Assembly: GCF_001552615.1 (NCBI RefSeq)
Contig: NZ_BCRN01000025.1
Span: 1 to 55,966, forward strand
Length of the DNA stretch: 55,966 nt
Direction: 5' to 3'
Source of the DNA: Millisia brevis NBRC 105863
GTDB taxonomy: Bacteria; Actinomycetota; Actinomycetes; Mycobacteriales; Mycobacteriaceae
Position numbers and translations under genes: made by a program. The notes under the pieces were generated by a model. It was not told where the DNA came from and made no database searches. It worked only from the letters and a program-made list of their open reading frames with translations. Below, piece after piece: positions 33,750 through 42,451 of this stretch. The number at the start of each line of letters is the position of its first letter. Positions within the stretch are counted from its first letter, which is position 1.

Positions 33750-34654
33750 TCGGTGCGGGCGCCGGTGCAGCCGAGCGCGATGCCGGCCGCGACCACGGCG
33801 ATGCCGACCCACACCCCCGGCCCCGGCATCGCTCGACCGAGCAGCACCCCCGACAGGGCCGCCGCCGCGGGCACCAGCCCGGCCAGCAGGCCGGCGCGGG
33901 CGGCGCCGAGGCGGGCGACGCAGGCGTACCAGAGCACGAACGCCACCGCGGTCACCGCGATCGACAGGTAGCCGATCGCCACCCACTCGGCCGGTCGGAT
34001 CCGCGTGATCGCCCCCGGACCGTCGAGGATCACCCCGCCGATACCGAAGGTCAGCGCCGCCATCCAGGTGGTGTGCACCGACACCCCGAACGGGCCGTGC
34101 CGCCCGAGCAGCGGAATCGCCAACAGGGTGAAGCCCGCCTCGGTCGCGAAGACCGTTGCTGCGCACAGTAGCCCGATCGTATCGGAATCGCCGACGCCCT
34201 GGACCAGCGCCGAGCCGGCCGTGACGACGCCGGCGGCCGCGAGCAGTCGACCACTGACCGGCAGCCCCTGCAGGAGCGGTCCGCCGACCGCCAGGATCAC
34301 CGGTACGGCCGCCACCGCGACCCCGAGCACCGCGGGCTCCGCATGTCGGGAGCCGATCACCAGGGCGATGTTGAACAGCACCAGCCCGCATCCGCAGACG
34401 CCCAGCAGCCATCCCCACTCCGCCTCGCGCGGCCGATGGATCGGCACCCGCGCGATGCGGGTAACCCCCACCAGGAGCGCGGCGGCCAGGCCGTAGCGCA
34501 CCGCTTGGGTGGTGGCGACCGGGCCGTCCGCCACCATCGCCGAGACCGCGGCGCTGCCCCCGACACATGCCATGGCCACGGCGCCGCCGAGCCCGGCAAG
34601 CATGGGGGAGGGCGACGGGACGGCGGTGACTGCGGATGTCATGCCCACCACCAT
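33536..34654 (-). CDS. EamA/DMT-family transporter with a C-terminal extension overlapping mftE
   Basis: 372 aa. Ten hydrophobic segments in two EamA repeats occupy residues ~15-300 (last ones VAIGYLSIAVTAVAFVLWYA; AGLLAGLVPAAAALSGVLLG; WVGIAVVAAGIALGC). This is a drug/metabolite exporter of unknown substrate, in the inner membrane. After the last helix the frame runs on for ~75 polar residues that are the antisense of mftE, ending at 33536. The extension looks like a lost stop codon rather than a domain. ATG 34654 or 34642 can start it. It is divergent from the MocR regulator, which probably controls it. Confidence 0.82.
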   Translation of the reverse strand: MVVGMTSAVTAVPSPSPMLAGLGGAVAMACVGGSAAVSAMVADGPVATTQAVRYGLAAALLVGVTRIARVPIHRPREAEWGWLLGVCGCGLVLFNIALVIGSRHAEPAVLGVAVAAVPVILAVGGPLLQGLPVSGRLLAAAGVVTAGSALVQGVGDSDTIGLLCAATVFATEAGFTLLAIPLLGRHGPFGVSVHTTWMAALTFGIGGVILDGPGAITRIRPAEWVAIGYLSIAVTAVAFVLWYACVARLGAARAGLLAGLVPAAAALSGVLLGRAMPGPGVWVGIAVVAAGIALGCTGARTDQPSRPEVSGSHRSTRAIRSSRIASRIIRPSSAVAAAGSPRTPEGETARTPSVRSRGNSCASGVDTGSTAR

Positions 34655-34655
34655 C

Positions 34656-34672
34656 GGTCCGTCGTATGGTCC
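34656..34672. promoter_or_regulatory. GGTCC direct repeat in the EamA/MocR divergent gap
   Basis: GGTCC at 34656-34660 and 34668-34672, twelve bp apart, in the 47-bp gap. MocR regulators often bind direct repeats near their own start, so this is a weak candidate operator. Confidence 0.25.
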
Positions 34673-34701
34673 TACGGAAGGGCCAATTCCGAGAGGAAGT
34701 C

Positions 34702-36315
34702 ATGGACCAAATGACCACCCGCGGCGGAGTCGACTTCCTCCAGCTGGATGCGCGCGCCGCGCCGCAGCGGGACCTGACCGGCTGGCTCACCGGCGCACTG
34801 CGCACCGCGATCGTCGACGGCAGGCTCGGTCGCGGCGACCGCCTCCCACCGACGCGAACGCTCGCCGGGGAGCTCGGAATCTCCCGCGGAGTGGTCGTGG
34901 AGGCCTACCGCCGGCTGGCCGAGGAAGGGGTGATCGCCGCACGCACCCGCGCGGGGACGGTCGTGATCGGAGGGCCCGCGGGGTCGGATGCGATCGGTGC
35001 GCCCGGCGACGCGGATACCGGCATTCCGGCGATCGACAACGCCCCGCACGACCGTGCCCGCGGCTTCACGGGCGGGACCACCGCGGTGCACCGATCCCTG
35101 CTGCCCCACGCGGAGGCGGGCGTCGAGATCGACCTGTCGCCGGGGCTGCCGGATCTGTCCTCCTTCCCGCGCGCGGCCTGGCTGCGGCACGAACGTCGCG
35201 TCCTGACCGAGGCCGGGGCGCGCGAACTCGGCTACGTCGATCCGCAGGGGACGGCGGCGCTGCGCGAACAGCTGGCCCACCGGCTGACCCGGGTGCGCGG
35301 CGTGCGCGCGAGCCCGGCGGACATCGTGGTGGTCAACGGTGTGGCACAAGCGTTGTCGATCATCGCGATCCTGCTCGGCCGCGACGGTCGGACGCGGATG
35401 GCCGTCGAGGATCTCGGCTCGGTCGGCGCCCGCGAGCACCTGCGGGCGTGGGGGATCGCGCCGGTCCCGGTCGCCGTCGATCGGTCGGGAATGCGCACCG
35501 ACCGCCTGGGCGCCGCCGATGTCGACTCCGTTCTGCTCACTCCCGCGCACCAATTCCCGATGGGCGCCGTATTGGCGGCCGATCGCCGTGAGGATGTGCT
35601 GCGCTGGGCGCGATCCGGCGGCCTGGTGATCGAGGACGACTACGACGCCGAAATGCGCTACGACCGAGCGCCGGTCGGTGCCCTGCAGGGGTTGGCACAC
35701 GAGGCGGTGATCCACGTCGGCAGCGTCTCGAAGGCGCTCGCGCCCGCGCTGCGGCTGGGGTGGATCGTCGCCCCGAAGGCCCTGCGGGATCGTCTGGTCG
35801 ACCTGAAATTCTCGCTCGACATCGGCAGCCCCAGGCTCGCTCAGCTGGTACTGGCATCCATGCTGGCCTCCGGTGACTACGACGGGCATCTGCGCCGTCT
35901 GCGGTCGCGTCACCTCCGGCGTCGCGACGTGATGGTCCGGGCGCTGCGGGCGGCGCTGCCGGACGCGGATGTCTTCGGTATTCAAGCGGGATTGCATGTG
36001 GTGGTGACGTTTCCGAATCTCGACCCCGGCGCGGACGACGAGATCGCGCGCCGCTGCGCGGCGGCCGGGGTGCGGGTACATCCGCTGTCGATGCACCGCT
36101 GCACCCCCGGTGCGGCGGGTTTGGTGATCGGCTATGCGGCCAACGGTCCGACCCGGCTCGAGGCGGGTGTCGCGGCGATCGGGTGTGCGATGGCAGCAGG
36201 TGGTATCGCGTCCCGACCCGGACCGGCCGACCGACCCGGACCGGCCGACCGACCCGGACCGGCCGACCGGCGCGGAGCCGAACCGATCGGCGCACCGGAA
36301 TCTGCCGGACTGTGA
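34702..36315 (+). CDS. MocR/PdxR-family regulator (GntR helix-turn-helix + aminotransferase-like domain)
   Basis: 537 aa. N-terminal winged helix (residues ~15-85: LPPTRTLAGELGISRGVVVEAYRRLAEEG read in segments) followed by a fold-type I aminotransferase domain. PLP site motifs LVIEDDYDAEMRYDR and HVGSVSKALAPALRLGW (Lys of the Schiff base in SVSK) are intact. Such proteins sense PLP or an amino compound. ATG 34702 has GAGAGGA upstream. It is divergent from the EamA exporter, a common regulator-transporter pairing. The C terminus holds three PGPADR repeats from an 18-bp DNA repeat. The pair separates mftE from mftF and looks inserted. Confidence 0.88.
   Translation: MDQMTTRGGVDFLQLDARAAPQRDLTGWLTGALRTAIVDGRLGRGDRLPPTRTLAGELGISRGVVVEAYRRLAEEGVIAARTRAGTVVIGGPAGSDAIGAPGDADTGIPAIDNAPHDRARGFTGGTTAVHRSLLPHAEAGVEIDLSPGLPDLSSFPRAAWLRHERRVLTEAGARELGYVDPQGTAALREQLAHRLTRVRGVRASPADIVVVNGVAQALSIIAILLGRDGRTRMAVEDLGSVGAREHLRAWGIAPVPVAVDRSGMRTDRLGAADVDSVLLTPAHQFPMGAVLAADRREDVLRWARSGGLVIEDDYDAEMRYDRAPVGALQGLAHEAVIHVGSVSKALAPALRLGWIVAPKALRDRLVDLKFSLDIGSPRLAQLVLASMLASGDYDGHLRRLRSRHLRRRDVMVRALRAALPDADVFGIQAGLHVVVTFPNLDPGADDEIARRCAAAGVRVHPLSMHRCTPGAAGLVIGYAANGPTRLEAGVAAIGCAMAAGGIASRPGPADRPGPADRPGPADRRGAEPIGAPESAGL
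36214..36267 (+). repeat. Three exact 18-bp tandem repeats at the MocR gene 3' end
   Basis: CGACCCGGACCGGCCGAC repeated three times, in frame, encoding RPGPAD units. Exact identity suggests recent slippage expansion in a dispensable tail. Confidence 0.85.
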
Positions 36316-36354
36316 TCATTCCCGTAGGCGTGATCCGGCTCTCGCGGTATCTGT

Positions 36355-36377
36355 GACCGCCCGGTGAACCGGCGGTC
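36355..36377 (+). terminator. Possible terminator after the MocR gene
   Basis: GACCGCC (36355-36361) / GGCGGTC (36371-36377) with a further GGT/ACC inner pairing, 40 bp beyond the MocR stop. The rest of the 236-bp gap to mftF holds the mftF promoter. Confidence 0.4.
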
Positions 36378-36508
36378 CCGAAACGAGCGCCGGAGACGAC
36401 CGAACGGCCGATCGGCGGCCCGGATGCGACCGTTCACCGGAAGGCGGCGGGAATGCCCTTTCGATCCGTCCGTGAAACGCCGAAGCGGAGAATGTACCGA
36501 TTGATCGC

Positions 36509-36545
36509 GGACTTTTCCGGTAAGTCCGCCCGGAGTCGCTACGAT
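36509..36545 (+). promoter_or_regulatory. mftF promoter: GGACTT-N7-AAGTCC operator and TACGAT -10
   Basis: Inverted repeat GGACTT (36509-36514) / AAGTCC (36522-36527) lies in the -35 area of a TACGAT box (36540-36545), which ends 6 nt before ATG 36552. This spacing indicates a leaderless mRNA. No ribosome site precedes that ATG, which agrees. Confidence 0.5.
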
Positions 36546-36551
36546 TCACCA

Positions 36552-37949
36552 ATGCACAACGCTCGGTTGCCCGACGGGTTTGGGGTGAGGGTCGAGCCGA
36601 CAGCGGTCACGCTGTCCGGCGGCACGGTTCTCGTCGGTGGCGTTCCCAAGCGGATGTTGCGATTGGCGCCGGCCGCCGCGGAGATGATCGGCGAAGGCTA
36701 TCTGCGGGTCACCGATGCGCGGACCGCCGGTGTCGCCCGGACCCTGCTGGATTCCGGTCTGGCTCATCCCCGGCCGATGAGCACCCCCTCGGTCACCGAT
36801 ATCTCCGTCGTCATCCCCGTGCGCAATAACGCCGCCGGGGTCGACCGCCTCCTGCGGCACCTGCGCGGCCTGCGCGTCGTCGTCGTCGACGACGGCTCCG
36901 ATGTCCCGCTGACCCTCGACGAATCGGCCTACTGCCTCGCCGGCCTGACCGTGGTGCGGCACGAGCGTTCCCGCGGCCCCGCGGCCGCACGCAATACCGG
37001 ATTCGCCCGGGTGGAACAGGACTTCGTCGCCTTCCTGGACTCCGATGTCGTCCCCCGCCGCGGCTGGCTCGAGGTGGTGTCCAGCCACTTCAGCGATCCG
37101 ACCGTCGCGATGGTCGCCCCGCGCATCGTCGGCTACGGCCCTGCGCATTCCCAGCTGGCCCGATACGAGCAGATGTGCTCCTCGCTCGATCTCGGACGGC
37201 ACGAGTCGATGGTGCGCCCCGGCGGCCGCGTGCCCTACGTGCCGTCGGCCGCCGTGGTCGTGCGCGCCGCCGCGCTGCGCGAGCAGGGCGGCTTCGACGA
37301 GTCGATGCACGTCGGCGAGGACGTCGACCTGTGCTGGCGGATGCAGGACGCCGGCTGGCGACTGCGCTACGAACCGGTGGCGACCGTCGAGCACGAGCAC
37401 CGCATCCGCATCGGCGCCTGGTTCTCCCGACGGGTGTTCTACGGCACCAGCACCGCGACCCTCGCGGCCCGCCATCCCGGCAAGGTCCCCCCGATCGCGA
37501 TGTCCCGCTCGCTGCTGGCGACCGCGATCCTGGTGTTGACCCTGTCCAAGGTCGGACTGGTCGCGGCCGCCGCGTCGATGGTGTTCGTCTTCACCCGGCT
37601 GCGGTCGACCTTCGCCGACGTCGAGGGTCGCGATCGACTCGCCGCGCAGTTGGCGGTCACCGGCGTGGCCAGTGCGATCCGGCGGGTCGCGATCGCGCTG
37701 GTACGCGAGTATTGGCCGGCGACGCTGCTGGCGATGCTGCTCTCGACGCGGGTGCGCAATACCGTGGTCACCATCGCGATCGTCGAGGGGCTGGTCGACT
37801 GGTTCGAACGCAACGACCCGATGGGCCCCGGCCCGATCTCGCATCTGCTCTATCGGCGGCTCGCCGACCTCGCCTACGGCGCGGGCCTGTGGCAGGGCGT
37901 GATCGCCGAGCGCGATACCCGGGCGCTCCGCCCCATTCTGCAGGGCTGA
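36552..37949 (+). CDS. mftF: Mycofactocin biosynthesis glycosyltransferase MftF
   Basis: 465 aa. Opening RLPDGFGVRVEPTAV and RMLRLAPAAAEMI are typical of MftF. A GT-A fold family 2 glycosyltransferase follows (about residues 83-320): VVIPVRNNAAGVDRLL, VVVDDGSD (D113-D114), FLDSDVVPRRGW (DxD 163-165) and VGEDVDLCWRMQDAGWR (catalytic ED). A hydrophobic region comes after ~320. MftF adds beta-1,4-linked glucoses to the mycofactocin core. ATG 36552 is chosen over the longer 36453 start because homologues begin at RLPDGF and a TACGAT -10 box lies 6 nt upstream (leaderless). mftG follows 3 bp after the stop. Confidence 0.9.
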   Translation: MHNARLPDGFGVRVEPTAVTLSGGTVLVGGVPKRMLRLAPAAAEMIGEGYLRVTDARTAGVARTLLDSGLAHPRPMSTPSVTDISVVIPVRNNAAGVDRLLRHLRGLRVVVVDDGSDVPLTLDESAYCLAGLTVVRHERSRGPAAARNTGFARVEQDFVAFLDSDVVPRRGWLEVVSSHFSDPTVAMVAPRIVGYGPAHSQLARYEQMCSSLDLGRHESMVRPGGRVPYVPSAAVVVRAAALREQGGFDESMHVGEDVDLCWRMQDAGWRLRYEPVATVEHEHRIRIGAWFSRRVFYGTSTATLAARHPGKVPPIAMSRSLLATAILVLTLSKVGLVAAAASMVFVFTRLRSTFADVEGRDRLAAQLAVTGVASAIRRVAIALVREYWPATLLAMLLSTRVRNTVVTIAIVEGLVDWFERNDPMGPGPISHLLYRRLADLAYGAGLWQGVIAERDTRALRPILQG

Positions 37950-37952
37950 CGC

Positions 37953-39416
37953 TTGCGCGTCGTTGTCGTCGGGGCGGGCAGTTGCGGCTGTGTGGTCGCC
38001 GCCCGCTGCGCGGCGACCCCGGGCGTCGAGGTGGTCCTGATCGAAGCCGGACCCGACCGAGCCCGGGCTCTGCCGGCGAACACCCTGCCGATCGGCCCCG
38101 ACAGCACACTGATCGATCCGATCGGGATTCACATCCACGCCGGGGCCGACGGCTCCGCGAGCGCGGACGGCGTCGTCACCCGCGGCCGGGTGCTCGGGGG
38201 CAGCGGCGCGGTCAACGGCGGCTACTTCATACGGGGTCGGCTCACGGATTACACCCGCTGGCCCGGCCCCGAGTGGTCGGCGGAGGTGGTCGGGGCCGCC
38301 TTCCGGCGAATCGAACACGACCTGGACTTCCCCGGCGATCCGCGACACGGCGACGCCGGTCCGATCCCGGTACGGCGGGCTCGGGCGGACCGGTACGCGC
38401 CGCCGACCCGCGCCGCGGTCACCGCTTTCGCGGGGGCCGGGCTGGCGGCTCTCGCCGATCTGAACGACATGCACGTCGAGGTCGGCTTCGGTCCGGTGCC
38501 GGGCAATATCCGTGCCGAATACCGGATCGATACCGCGACAGGATATTTCGGTAACGGCACCGAGGACATTCGGGTGCCCGAGGCGATCCGACTGCGCACC
38601 GGCACCACCGTGCTGAGTATTCGGATCGACCACGGTCGCGCCCGGGGTGTGCGGTTGCGGACCGCCGCCGGGGCGATCGAGGAGGTGGCGGCGGATCTTG
38701 TCGTATTGGCCGCGGGGGCGGTGCGCACGCCGCAGCTGTTGCTGCTCTCCGGGGTCGGACCGGCGGCCGAGGTGGCCCGGATCGGCGCCGACCCGGTCGT
38801 CGATCTACCGGGGGTCGGGCGCGGGATTCGCGACCACCCGGAACTGATGCTGCCGACCGATGAGCTCGCCGTCGACCACGCGGACCGCCTGCTCGAGGTG
38901 GTCGCTCACCTCGACGGGGTCGAGGTGCGGCCCTATGCCGCCGGCTTCGGCGCCTTCATTCCCGGTGTCGACGATCGGCGCCGACATGTCGGCATCGCCC
39001 TGATGCGCTCCGACACCGTCGGGACGCTGCACCTCGATGCTGCCGATCCGAGCGCCGCTCCCCGGGTCGACTACGACCTGCGCGGCGATAGGGACCGACT
39101 GGCCGCGATCGGTCGGCGCGAGACCGCGATCGGGGACCTGGCGGCGCGGCTGGGAGCGTCCGAGGGAGCCGGCGGGCGCATCGGAATGTCGCTGCACGCA
39201 TCCTGCGGTGCCCGGATGGGCGACGACGACGATCCCGGCGCCGTGGTCGACTCGCGCTGCCGTGTTCGAGGCGTCGACGGGCTGCGGGTGATCGATACGT
39301 CGGCCTTCCCGGAGATCCCGACGCGCGGTCCGCACGCGACGGCGATCATGTTCGCCGATCGGGCCTGTGACCTGCTTCTCGAGGATGTACACGGAGAATC
39401 CGCTACCGTTGATTAA
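37953..39416 (+). CDS. mftG: Mycofactocin-associated GMC oxidoreductase MftG
   Basis: 487 aa, glucose-methanol-choline family flavoprotein. FAD-binding VVVVGAGSCGCVVAARC at the N terminus, GRVLGGSGAVNGGYFIRG (GMC signature), VLAAGAVRTPQLLLLSGVGP (signature 2), and the C-terminal active-site region LHASCGARMG...AFPEIPTRGPHATAIM with the His pair. MftG is associated with mycofactocin clusters and is reported to pass electrons from reduced mycofactocin to respiration. TTG start 4 nt after the mftF stop, so the two form an operon. The gene ends just before the GAF regulator's promoter. Confidence 0.9.
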   Translation: MRVVVVGAGSCGCVVAARCAATPGVEVVLIEAGPDRARALPANTLPIGPDSTLIDPIGIHIHAGADGSASADGVVTRGRVLGGSGAVNGGYFIRGRLTDYTRWPGPEWSAEVVGAAFRRIEHDLDFPGDPRHGDAGPIPVRRARADRYAPPTRAAVTAFAGAGLAALADLNDMHVEVGFGPVPGNIRAEYRIDTATGYFGNGTEDIRVPEAIRLRTGTTVLSIRIDHGRARGVRLRTAAGAIEEVAADLVVLAAGAVRTPQLLLLSGVGPAAEVARIGADPVVDLPGVGRGIRDHPELMLPTDELAVDHADRLLEVVAHLDGVEVRPYAAGFGAFIPGVDDRRRHVGIALMRSDTVGTLHLDAADPSAAPRVDYDLRGDRDRLAAIGRRETAIGDLAARLGASEGAGGRIGMSLHASCGARMGDDDDPGAVVDSRCRVRGVDGLRVIDTSAFPEIPTRGPHATAIMFADRACDLLLEDVHGESATVD

Positions 39417-39436
39417 TTCACTACCGTCGGGTGAGG

Positions 39437-39477
39437 GTAACCGAACACCGGAGTGTGATCTCGGTTACAGTGGTAAC
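39437..39477. promoter_or_regulatory. Three GTAAC half-sites upstream of the GAF regulator
   Basis: GTAACCG (39437-39443) mirrors CGGTTAC (39462-39468), and GTTAC-AGTG-GTAAC (39464-39477) is itself a palindrome. The cluster lies 44-84 bp before ATG 39521, a suitable place for autoregulation or for activation of the gene. Confidence 0.45.
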
Positions 39478-39520
39478 AACGGTGGCCGCCGCAATGACCA
39501 GCGGCGTGGAAGGGGTCCGT

Positions 39521-40792
39521 ATGGCTGACGTCTCGCCGGCTGTCAACCCGTGGGCAGCTGCCCGACCGGGTACCGATCTCATCGCGCTCGCTCGCGACGT
39601 CGCCCGGGCGCGCGCACGCTTCGCCGAGAGGGCGGTCGACCGGCACCGGGTGCGCCCGGTGGTTCTCGACTCGTGGCATCGCAGCGTCGACGGGGGAGTC
39701 GACCCGGACGCCGAGGGCAGCACCTCGATGACCCACGTCGATCTGCGTCGCTACCGCGCCGAACATCCGATGCGTCTGATCCGGCCGGTCGTGCGCAATC
39801 TGCTGCTCGACGACGGGATCGACGACGGAATGGTCGTCGCCCTGACCGACGCGAAGGGCCTGCTGCTGTGGGTGGAGGGGCAGAACTCCGCCCTCGACCG
39901 CGCCGCGTCGATGAACTTCTCCGAGGGCACCGATTGGAGCGAGGCCGCCGTCGGCACCAACGCCCCGGGTACCGCGCTGGCCCTCGACCACGGCCTGCAG
40001 ATCCTCGGCGCGGAACACTTCTCGCACTCCGTGCAGGAGTGGAGCTGTACCGCGGCTCCGGTCCACCATCCGACCACCGGCCAGATCCTCGGCGTCATCG
40101 ATGTCACCGGTGGGCCGCGGATGGCGGCGCCGGAGATGCTGTCGCTGGTTCGGGCCACCGTCGTCGCCGCCGAGGCGGAACTGCGGGTGCAGGCGATGGA
40201 GAACCCCGGTCTGTTGAGCGGCTTGGAGGGCAATCGGCTCGAATTGCTCGGCGCGCGACCGGTTCTCACTCGTGATGTGGGGCGCGCCGAGTTGTCCGGC
40301 CGCCACGCGGAGATCCTACTGCTGCTCGCCGAACACCCCGAGGGCCTCGCCAGCGACCGGCTCGCGGTCCTGCTCGACGAGTCCGATCTGGACTCGGTGA
40401 CCATCCGTGCGGAGATCTCGCGGCTGCGTCGCGTGGTCGGCCCCGGCGTGGTGGGATCGCGCCCCTATCGGCTGCTCGCGCCGATGAGTACCGACCTCGA
40501 CGACGTGCGATTCGCACTCGAACGCGGGGATGTCGACCGCGCCCTGCGCCTCTACGGTGCCCCGGTTCTGCCGCGGTCGACCGCGCCCGGTATCCACGAC
40601 ATCCGCGAGGGCCTGCGGTTCGGGTTGCAGCGAGGGGTGCTCGCCGCCGGCGACCCGGCCCTGCTGGGCCGGTGGATCACCTCGTCCCACGGTCGCGACG
40701 ACATCGAGGCGTGGATGGCCTATCGCGCTACGCTCGACCCCCGCTCGTCGATGCATGCCAAGGTGCAGGCCCGCATCGATCGATGGGCCTGA
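39521..40792 (+). CDS. GAF-domain transcriptional regulator of the aldehyde dehydrogenase operon
   Basis: 423 aa. N-terminal helical region (DSWHRSVDGGVDPD is typical of AcoR/GAF regulators), GAF domain at about residues 75-220 (MVVALTDAKGLLLWVEG; GTDWSEAAVGTNAPGTALAL; GVIDVTGG), and a C-terminal winged-helix-like part (HAEILLLLAEHPEGLASDRLAVLL; SVTIRAEISRLRRVVG). No sigma-54 ATPase domain is present. This protein type often lies next to an aldehyde dehydrogenase and DUF779, as here, and should switch them on in response to alcohol or aldehyde. ATG 39521 has AAGGGG 6 nt upstream; the frame is open to 39431 but lacks a ribosome site there. Confidence 0.82.
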   Translation: MADVSPAVNPWAAARPGTDLIALARDVARARARFAERAVDRHRVRPVVLDSWHRSVDGGVDPDAEGSTSMTHVDLRRYRAEHPMRLIRPVVRNLLLDDGIDDGMVVALTDAKGLLLWVEGQNSALDRAASMNFSEGTDWSEAAVGTNAPGTALALDHGLQILGAEHFSHSVQEWSCTAAPVHHPTTGQILGVIDVTGGPRMAAPEMLSLVRATVVAAEAELRVQAMENPGLLSGLEGNRLELLGARPVLTRDVGRAELSGRHAEILLLLAEHPEGLASDRLAVLLDESDLDSVTIRAEISRLRRVVGPGVVGSRPYRLLAPMSTDLDDVRFALERGDVDRALRLYGAPVLPRSTAPGIHDIREGLRFGLQRGVLAAGDPALLGRWITSSHGRDDIEAWMAYRATLDPRSSMHAKVQARIDRWA

Positions 40793-40859
40793 CCACCGTT
40801 ATTTCGGATTTCTCGGATATGTCGGCCGCTCGCAACGTTTATGCAACGCAACGCCTCGT

Positions 40860-40897
40860 AGCGTGTGTTTCGAGTCACAAAGGGGACAGCGTGTGTT
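40860..40897. promoter_or_regulatory. Direct repeat AGCGTGTGTT x2 before the aldehyde dehydrogenase gene
   Basis: AGCGTGTGTT at 40860-40869 and 40888-40897, 28 bp apart, within the 135-bp gap to ATG 40928. Just upstream GCAACG also recurs (40832-40852). These are candidate binding sites for the GAF regulator. Confidence 0.35.
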
Positions 40898-40927
40898 CCC
40901 GCCGATATGCACCCTCGAGGAGATGCG

Positions 40928-42451
40928 ATGACCGTCTACGCCCGCCCCGGAGCACCGGACGCCAAGATGAGCTTCCAGTCCCGGTACGACAACTGGATCG
41001 GCGGCGAATGGGTTGCCCCGGTCAAGGGTGAGTACTTCGAGAACGTCACTCCGGTCACCGGCCAGGTCTTCACCGAAATCGCTCGTTCCACCGCCGAGGA
41101 CATCGAGCTCGCCCTCGACGCCGCTCATGCCGCCGCCCCCGCCTGGGGCCGCACCTCCGCCGCCGAGCGCGCGCTGATCCTCAACAAGATCGCCGATCGC
41201 ATCGAGGAGAACCTCGAGGGCATCGCGCTCGCCGAGAGCTGGGACAACGGCAAGCCGATCCGCGAGACCCTGAACGCGGATATCCCGCTCGCGATCGATC
41301 ACTTCCGCTACTTCGCCGGCGCGATCCGCGCCCAGGAGGGGTCGCTGTCGGAGATCAACCACGACACCGTCGCCTACCACTTCCACGAGCCGCTCGGCGT
41401 CGTCGGCCAGATCATCCCGTGGAACTTCCCGATCCTGATGGCGGTCTGGAAGCTCGCCCCGGCCCTCGCCGCCGGCAACGCGGTCGTCCTCAAGCCGGCC
41501 GAGCAGACCCCCGCGTCGATCCTGCACCTGATCTCGGTCATCGGCGATCTGCTGCCCCCCGGCGTGATCAACATCGTCAACGGCTTCGGTGTCGAGGCGG
41601 GCAAGCCGCTCGCGTCGAGCCCGCGCATCTCGAAGATCGCCTTCACCGGTGAGACCACCACCGGCCGGCTGATCATGCAGTACGCCTCGCAGAACCTGAT
41701 CCCGGTCACCCTGGAGCTCGGTGGCAAGAGCCCGAACATCTTCTTCTCCGATGTTCTGGCCCGCAACGACGACTACCAGGACAAGGCGCTCGAGGGCTTC
41801 ACGATGTTCGCCCTCAACCAGGGCGAGGTCTGCACCTGCCCGTCGCGTTCGCTCATCCAGGCGGATATCTACGACGAGTTCCTCGCGCAGGCGGCCATCC
41901 GCACCAAGGCCGTGCGCCAGGGCGATCCGCTGGACACCGAGACCATGATCGGTGCCCAGGCCTCGAACGATCAGCTCGAGAAGATCCTGTCCTACATCGA
42001 GATCGGCAAGGGCGAGGGCGCCCAGCTGGTCACCGGTGGCGAGCGCGCCGAGCTCGGTGGCGACCTCAACGGCGGCTTCTACGTGCAGCCGACCATCTTC
42101 ACCGGCCACAACAAGATGCGGATCTTCCAGGAGGAGATCTTCGGACCGGTTGTCTCGGTGACCTCGTTCACCGACTACGACAACGCGATCGAGATCGCCA
42201 ACGACACCCTCTACGGCCTCGGCGCCGGCGTGTGGTCGCGTGACGGTGGCGTCGCCTACCGCGCGGGCCGTGACATCAAGGCCGGTCGCGTGTGGACCAA
42301 CACGTACCACCAGTACCCGGCGCACGCCGCCTTCGGTGGCTACAAGCAGTCCGGTATCGGTCGCGAGAACCACCTGATGATGCTCGAGCACTACCAGCAG
42401 ACCAAGAACCTGCTGGTGAGCTACGCCGAGAAGGCTCAGGGCTTCTTCTGA
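40928..42451 (+). CDS. Aldehyde dehydrogenase, ExaC/acetaldehyde type
   Basis: 507 aa, full-length NAD-dependent aldehyde dehydrogenase. Visible: [13 protein letters not shown] (Rossmann/active-site Asn), [29 protein letters not shown] with E263, catalytic cysteine C302 in [11 protein letters not shown], and [11 protein letters not shown]. The Cys-Thr-Cys active site is typical of the ExaC/acetaldehyde group. It should oxidise the aldehyde made by Mno or the ErcA-like dehydrogenase. GAGGAG precedes the ATG; the DUF779 gene overlaps its stop. Confidence 0.92.
   Translation: MTVYARPGAPDAKMSFQSRYDNWIGGEWVAPVKGEYFENVTPVTGQVFTEIARSTAEDIELALDAAHAAAPAWGRTSAAERALILNKIADRIEENLEGIALAESWDNGKPIRETLNADIPLAIDHFRYFAGAIRAQEGSLSEINHDTVAYHFHEPLGVVGQIIPWNFPILMAVWKLAPALAAGNAVVLKPAEQTPASILHLISVIGDLLPPGVINIVNGFGVEAGKPLASSPRISKIAFTGETTTGRLIMQYASQNLIPVTLELGGKSPNIFFSDVLARNDDYQDKALEGFTMFALNQGEVCTCPSRSLIQADIYDEFLAQAAIRTKAVRQGDPLDTETMIGAQASNDQLEKILSYIEIGKGEGAQLVTGGERAELGGDLNGGFYVQPTIFTGHNKMRIFQEEIFGPVVSVTSFTDYDNAIEIANDTLYGLGAGVWSRDGGVAYRAGRDIKAGRVWTNTYHQYPAHAAFGGYKQSGIGRENHLMMLEHYQQTKNLLVSYAEKAQGFF

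Noticed and set aside
36453-36551. 33-codon N-terminal extension of MftF
   Set aside because: It overlaps the likely operator and the TACGAT -10 box, and homologues begin at the RLPDGF region.
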